A DNA stretch of 64,000 bases from Pedobacter cryoconitis. GTDB lineage: Bacteria > Bacteroidota > Bacteroidia > Sphingobacteriales > Sphingobacteriaceae. Below, piece by piece: positions 60,361 to 64,000 of this stretch (positions are counted from its first letter, which is position 1; each line of letters starts with the position of its first letter). The stretch is taken from contig NZ_QLLR01000005.1 in the NCBI RefSeq assembly GCF_003259615.1, positions 104,741 to 168,740 of the forward strand. The letters run 5' to 3'. Made by a program: the position numbers and the translations under genes. A model generated the notes under the pieces. The model did not search any database. It saw only the letters and a program-made list of their open reading frames with translations, and had not been told where the DNA came from.

Positions 60361-62715
60361 TTAGAAAGAGTAACCTGCTGCAAGATTAAAACGACGGCCA
60401 TTTCCCCTGGTATAAACAGAATTGTTTCCGTAAAACTGAGAAATACTTGGATAATAAGCTTTATTGAATAAGTTTTCCAATCCCAGGCTCAGCTTTAAAG
60501 CTTTTGAAGCTTGGTAAACTGTGGCTAAATTAAACAGGTTGTAAGCTTTTACAGGGCCTTCTCCAATTAGGTATTTACCTGTAGCTGCATTCGGCTTAAA
60601 GCGATCTCTGTTTCCGACCCTCATCCAGTTTACATCAATTGATAGATTTTTAATACCAGAATATTTCAGGTAAAGTGTAGATTTAGAAGGAGGGATGCGG
60701 GTGGTATTTAAATATACATCCTGTGCACCATCAAACTTTCCGTCATCATCTACATCACCTTTTCCTTCTACATACGCATAGTTTCCGCCTACAGATAGTT
60801 TATCAGTTACTGCATAGTCGGCCTGAAATTCATAACCCCAAACACGCTCAGGAATTCTTTGAGAAATATAAACGCCGTTAACTTCTAATAAATTTGCTCC
60901 CAGTTTGGAAGTACTGATATAGTATGCTGCACTAATATTTACTGGTCCGAGCGCACTGCTGAAACCGGCCTCATAGTTATTTACAATAATAGGTTTGGTC
61001 TGTAATTGTGAAAGGGTATTACTTTGAGCTGCACGTAATACTCTGCCCAGTTCGAATACTGAGAAAGATTGCGCATAACTTATAAAAGGGTTGAACAATC
61101 TGCTTGCTGAATACCTTGCACCTATATTAAATACCAGCGCATTATAATTAAGTGTACCACCTTTAACAGCAATACTTCCGGCATTGTTCGCGCCCGTAGC
61201 AAGTGTATTGAAATCGTCTACTTTAATGTTAATGTTCTCCACTCTCAAACCACCTTTAATAGTTAAATCTTTAAAAATATTGGCGGTAGTTTGCAGGTAG
61301 GGGGCAATATTGACCATATTCATATCTGGTACCCAAACACGGCCATCAGTCAGATTTTGTGAAGTTTTATCATTCATCAGGTCAACCCCGTAATTCAGCT
61401 GCATCAATAAATTTTCCGAAACCGGAAGCGGTGTATTTAAGTTTACCCGAGCGCCTTTTTTAACAGATTTTATAGCCGACTGGCCACCTTCATAAAAAGA
61501 AGCTACATTGGAATAAATGGTGTAAAAGTCCTGTAAATATACATTGGCCTGCAAATCGGTCTGACCAAATACTTGTTTGTTGCTGTATTGAAGATTTGCG
61601 TTGTGGTTATAGCGGGTTCCTTCATCTTCTCCCTGACGGGTGCCGTGAACCCCGATTGCTGGTGTTTGCCCGTAAATTCCATTTTTCAAAACATAGTCCG
61701 AGTGTTGTCTGGAACTGAAATAGTTGTACATTAATTCTAACCTTTGTTTCGCAGAGAAATCATAACCTACTTTAACAAATCCATTATAAGTCTTCGTTTC
61801 TCCTAAACCATAATCCGGAGAAATTACCTGATTTTTAGCATCCCTGAATACCCCGGTTTTTTCATAAGTACCACTTACTATATAGTCCAGTTTACCACTT
61901 TTACCATAAAATTGCTGTACCACCCGGTAGCCCAATGTACTGTCTCCTTTGGTATTTCCTGTTAAGCCAATCTGCGAATAACCACCTAATACTTTGCCTG
62001 AAGCAGGTTTTTTGGTAATATAATTGATTAAGCCACCCTCAGCGCCATTTCCATAAATAGCAGTTGCGCCTTTGATCACCTCAACTCTTTCAATTACCGA
62101 TGGATCTATACTGCGGATGTCACGTCCGCCTGCACGTAAAGGAGTAGATTGCGGCACACCGTCAATTAATACCAATACACCTCTTCCACGCAGGGTCTGA
62201 CCAGAATTCCCGGTCTGATTCGTGGATGCGCCCAGTCCGGGTACACTGTAAGCGAGTATATTTGCCAGGTTCGGGCTGATTACTGATTGTGTATTGATGT
62301 CTTTGGCGGTTAATATCGTTACAGACGAAGGTGTTTGCGCCAGGGATTCTGCTTTCCGGCTTGCGGAAACAATCACCTCATTTAAGTCCGAATTTTTATC
62401 CTTCAGTATATATGCTATTTTCAGTGTATCACTGGCCTTCACTACAAGCCGTGTTTCGCTGGTTTCAAACCCTGTCATTGAAATGCGAAGCGTATAATTG
62501 CCGGCAGGAATTCCTTTAAGCTGAAACCGGCCTGTTTTATCAGATGATGTTTTTATATTGAGTTTTTTGATTTGTATAGTCGCATAACTTATCTTTTGAT
62601 ACAAGCTATCGGTTACGCTTCCGGTCAATGTAGCTGATCCGCTTTGCGCCAGGGTTAGTAAGGGAAAAAGGAAGAGTAAAAGCGTATAGAAAACAGGTAA
62701 AAGTTTAAACTTCAT
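60361..62715 (-). CDS. TonB-dependent siderophore-type receptor
   Basis: A 784-residue outer-membrane receptor. Signal peptide about 1-23 (LTLAQS), carboxypeptidase-regulatory-like domain (about 28-110), then a TonB box-like stretch NEVIVSASRKAESLAQTPSS. The plug follows with GQTLRGRGVLVLIDGVPQST and VIKGATAIYGNGAEGGLINY. The barrel includes LNTTRIPPSKSTLYLKYSGI and ends GRRFNLAAGYSF. The plug phrase GATAIYGNGAEGG is typical of ferric-siderophore receptors. A PepSY membrane protein gene follows by 18 nt, which supports iron uptake. A well-formed promoter lies upstream; I saw no clear Fur box. Confidence 0.92.
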   Translation of the reverse strand: MKFKLLPVFYTLLLFLFPLLTLAQSGSATLTGSVTDSLYQKISYATIQIKKLNIKTSSDKTGRFQLKGIPAGNYTLRISMTGFETSETRLVVKASDTLKIAYILKDKNSDLNEVIVSASRKAESLAQTPSSVTILTAKDINTQSVISPNLANILAYSVPGLGASTNQTGNSGQTLRGRGVLVLIDGVPQSTPLRAGGRDIRSIDPSVIERVEVIKGATAIYGNGAEGGLINYITKKPASGKVLGGYSQIGLTGNTKGDSTLGYRVVQQFYGKSGKLDYIVSGTYEKTGVFRDAKNQVISPDYGLGETKTYNGFVKVGYDFSAKQRLELMYNYFSSRQHSDYVLKNGIYGQTPAIGVHGTRQGEDEGTRYNHNANLQYSNKQVFGQTDLQANVYLQDFYTIYSNVASFYEGGQSAIKSVKKGARVNLNTPLPVSENLLMQLNYGVDLMNDKTSQNLTDGRVWVPDMNMVNIAPYLQTTANIFKDLTIKGGLRVENINIKVDDFNTLATGANNAGSIAVKGGTLNYNALVFNIGARYSASRLFNPFISYAQSFSVFELGRVLRAAQSNTLSQLQTKPIIVNNYEAGFSSALGPVNISAAYYISTSKLGANLLEVNGVYISQRIPERVWGYEFQADYAVTDKLSVGGNYAYVEGKGDVDDDGKFDGAQDVYLNTTRIPPSKSTLYLKYSGIKNLSIDVNWMRVGNRDRFKPNAATGKYLIGEGPVKAYNLFNLATVYQASKALKLSLGLENLFNKAYYPSISQFYGNNSVYTRGNGRRFNLAAGYSF

Positions 62716-62731
62716 GTAGGTTGGTTTCCGG

Positions 62732-62762
62732 CAAATATACTTTTATCTGGATTTAATACAAA
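62732..62762 (-). promoter_or_regulatory. promoter of the siderophore receptor operon
   Basis: On the minus strand TTTG (62762-62759), a 19-nt spacer and TATATTTG (62739-62732) match the Bacteroidota -33/-7 consensus very well. Start near 62725, giving a leader of about 10 nt. Confidence 0.6.
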
Positions 62763-63097
62763 TAAGATTCAGATGTATTGTTCTCTGGCAGACAGTCTTT
62801 AAAAATGATTTAGCAAAATGAAATCGTACAGAATTAAATAGTTCAACAGATATTTCATACTGCTAATAATTTATTTCAGTTTTTTGAGATTCAACGGGAG
62901 AAAAGCCACTAGTTTTTCAGAATAGATTAAAATTGGAATTGATGTTTGTTTGAAAAATACGCAAGGAAAAAAAGCAGGAATAACTTCAATTCAAGGGTGA
63001 TTTGCGGATTTTTATTTCATATTACCATGTTCTTGCGGCTAAAATGCTGTTGACAAAAGTAAAATAGTTCTATAGAATTAGCATCTTTGGGTTAGAT
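62763..63097. other. intergenic region, divergent promoters
   Basis: About 335 bp between divergent genes, AT-rich, no open frame. TTGACA (63050-63055), 17 nt and TAGAAT (63073-63078) resemble an E. coli-type sigma-70 promoter before the MmcQ-like gene, but that consensus is not the usual one in this phylum. Nothing else seen. Confidence 0.35.
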
Positions 63098-63448
63098 ATG
63101 AACATAGAAGAATTAAGGGATTATTGTCTGTCAAAACCAGGATCAACGGAAGGGCTTCCTTTTGGAGAAGAGACGCTGGTCTTTAAAGTCGGTGAGAAAA
63201 TATTTTTGCTTGTTGGTCTTAGCGAAGGAAATCGTTTCAATGCTAAATGCGACCCTGAGCGTGCAGTTACGCTGCGTGAACAATATGAAGAAATCATACC
63301 AGGCTATCACATGAACAAAAAGCACTGGAATACCGTTTATATGAATGGCCGTCTCACTTTAAAGCAATTGCATGAGATCATAGATCATTCTTATGAATTG
63401 ATATTTAACAACCTGCCAAAAAAACAGCAGGATGAAATTGACGGTTAA
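63098..63448 (+). CDS. MmcQ/YjbR family protein
   Basis: A 116-residue protein of the MmcQ/YjbR family, a small double-wing fold described as DNA-binding-like. Typical segments are NIEELRDYCLSKPGSTEGLP, FGEETLVFKVGEKIFLLVGL, GYHMNKKHWNTVYMNGRLTL and the helix HEIIDHSYELIFNNLPKK. The conserved Lys-His-Trp-Asn group is present. The biological role is not known for the family. It is 8 nt upstream of, or overlaps, the DUF4011 gene, depending on that gene's start. Confidence 0.9.
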   Translation: MNIEELRDYCLSKPGSTEGLPFGEETLVFKVGEKIFLLVGLSEGNRFNAKCDPERAVTLREQYEEIIPGYHMNKKHWNTVYMNGRLTLKQLHEIIDHSYELIFNNLPKKQQDEIDG

Positions 63449-63455
63449 TCAGATT

Positions 63456-64000
63456 ATGCAGGAAAATATATTACCTAAGCTAGAAGCCTCGAGAAAAGAA
63501 TTACTTGATCTTGGTATGCGAAATACGCTTTTGAATTATAAGACACCAAAAGCAAGAGGACTTCGCATTATCCAGGAAAAGTCAACATCGATTTATAATA
63601 TTCTGGTGAAACAGGGCAAAGCCATGACCTTTTTAGGCAGGCCAGGGAAAGAAGATAGTGATGAAGATGGTGAGGAAGATGAATTGCCAGAACTCCCGGC
63701 GCTTAGTGAAGAAGAGTTACAGGATGCACAGCATGATACCCGTTTGCAGACTAATGAAAATGAGCAAAAGCTGCAGACAAAAATTCTGAACACTTATTAT
63801 TTCTCCAGAACCAGTATAGAAGAACAAGGTATAAACATCCTGTACCTGGCTTTGGGAATGTTAAACTGGTACGAAAAGGGTAATACTTCAGATATCCGGT
63901 TAGCTCCTTTAGTGTTAATTCCCGTATCTCTGGAGCGGTCCAGCGCAAATGAAAGATTCAGATTGCGTTTTACGGGTGGTGAGGTTGGTGCTAATCTTTC
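63456..64000 (+). CDS. DUF4011 helicase-like protein, N-terminal part (cut by window end)
   Basis: The frame is open from ATG 63456 to the window edge, at least 181 residues. An in-frame ATG at 63432 is also possible and would overlap the MmcQ-like gene by 17 nt. The start MQENILPKLEASRKELLDLG followed by MRNTLLNYKTPKARGLRIIQ is the signature of the DUF4011 domain, which heads very large (about 1,500-2,000 residues) proteins with a superfamily I helicase core and a C-terminal nuclease-like domain. An acidic linker (EDSDEDGEEDELPE) sits near residue 70, then LNTYYFSRTSIEEQGINILY and LAPLVLIPVSLER. Function is not established; a role in DNA repair or in defence against foreign DNA has been suggested for relatives. 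Confidence 0.82.
   Translation, partial: MQENILPKLEASRKELLDLGMRNTLLNYKTPKARGLRIIQEKSTSIYNILVKQGKAMTFLGRPGKEDSDEDGEEDELPELPALSEEELQDAQHDTRLQTNENEQKLQTKILNTYYFSRTSIEEQGINILYLALGMLNWYEKGNTSDIRLAPLVLIPVSLERSSANERFRLRFTGGEVGANL

Noticed and set aside
63050..63078. TTGACA-N17-TAGAAT as the promoter of the MmcQ-like gene
   Set aside because: The match is to the E. coli consensus, which is not the usual promoter form in this phylum; in AT-rich DNA such matches occur by chance.
1..64000. CRISPR arrays, insertion sequences or prophage genes
   Set aside because: No regularly spaced direct repeats, transposase, integrase or phage structural genes were found. The Hcp pair is phage-tail-like only in the general T6SS sense.

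Overview
The window is chromosomal DNA from a member of the Bacteroidota, most likely a Pedobacter-like member of the Sphingobacteriaceae. The reasons are a SusC/SusD pair, many outer-membrane receptors with an N-terminal carboxypeptidase-regulatory domain, lipoproteins of the MKN..LxSC type, promoters of the TTG-N17-19-TAnnTTTG type, weak Shine-Dalgarno sequences, and a zeaxanthin-type carotenoid operon. This is inferred from gene content; no rRNA or tRNA gene was seen. The right edge cuts a large DUF4011 helicase-like gene.

Layout. 1-5.9 kb: a small orphan protein, an AT-rich gap, a sigma-like factor with a short membrane anti-sigma factor, and two envelope proteins. 6.0-8.8 kb: a family 2A encapsulin shell gene followed 3 nt later by a cysteine desulfurase with a roughly 190-residue disordered N-terminal cargo domain; this is a sulfur-handling protein nanocompartment. 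8.9-16.6 kb: single genes mostly separated by strong hairpin terminators (formylglycine-generating-enzyme-like lipoprotein, GH20 hexosaminidase, aldehyde dehydrogenase, serine hydrolase). 16.5-33.1 kb: one minus-strand block that forms a complete alginate utilisation locus. It holds a GntR regulator, PL17 lyase, KdgF cupin, esterase, MFS transporter, DEH reductase, SusC, SusD, a surface lipoprotein, PL6 lyase, KDG kinase and KDPG aldolase. Polymer is cut and imported by PL6/SusCD, reduced to monomers by PL17, linearised by KdgF, reduced to KDG, phosphorylated and split to pyruvate and glyceraldehyde-3-phosphate. 33.3-41 kb: MarC, a lipoprotein, two tandem paralogous receptors and a serine hydrolase.

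41.2-46.7 kb: a tightly overlapping carotenoid operon (CarH-like MerR regulator, crtI, crtB, an unknown gene, idi, crtZ, lycopene cyclase). It starts in a perfect 25-bp inverted repeat that covers the regulator's start codon and candidate promoter. 46.8-50.2 kb: a PAP2 phosphatase and a two-gene 3-keto-glycoside unit (DUF1080 plus a Tat-exported Gfo/Idh oxidoreductase). 50.7-51.5 kb: two tandem Hcp/TssD genes with no other type VI secretion gene nearby. 51.8-64 kb: an Oar-like receptor with a lipoprotein, an SDR lacking the catalytic Tyr/Lys, a Crp/Fnr regulator, an AI-2E-type permease, a gene split by an in-frame amber codon, an iron-type TonB receptor with a PepSY membrane protein, a MmcQ/YjbR protein and the start of the helicase-like gene.

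Most notable: the encapsulin-desulfurase pair; the palindromic start of the CarH-like regulator, which also lacks the His next to its B12-pocket Trp; a double GntR operator and an 11-bp leader motif shared by three alginate transcription-unit starts; and the orphan Hcp pair. No CRISPR array, insertion sequence or prophage was seen.
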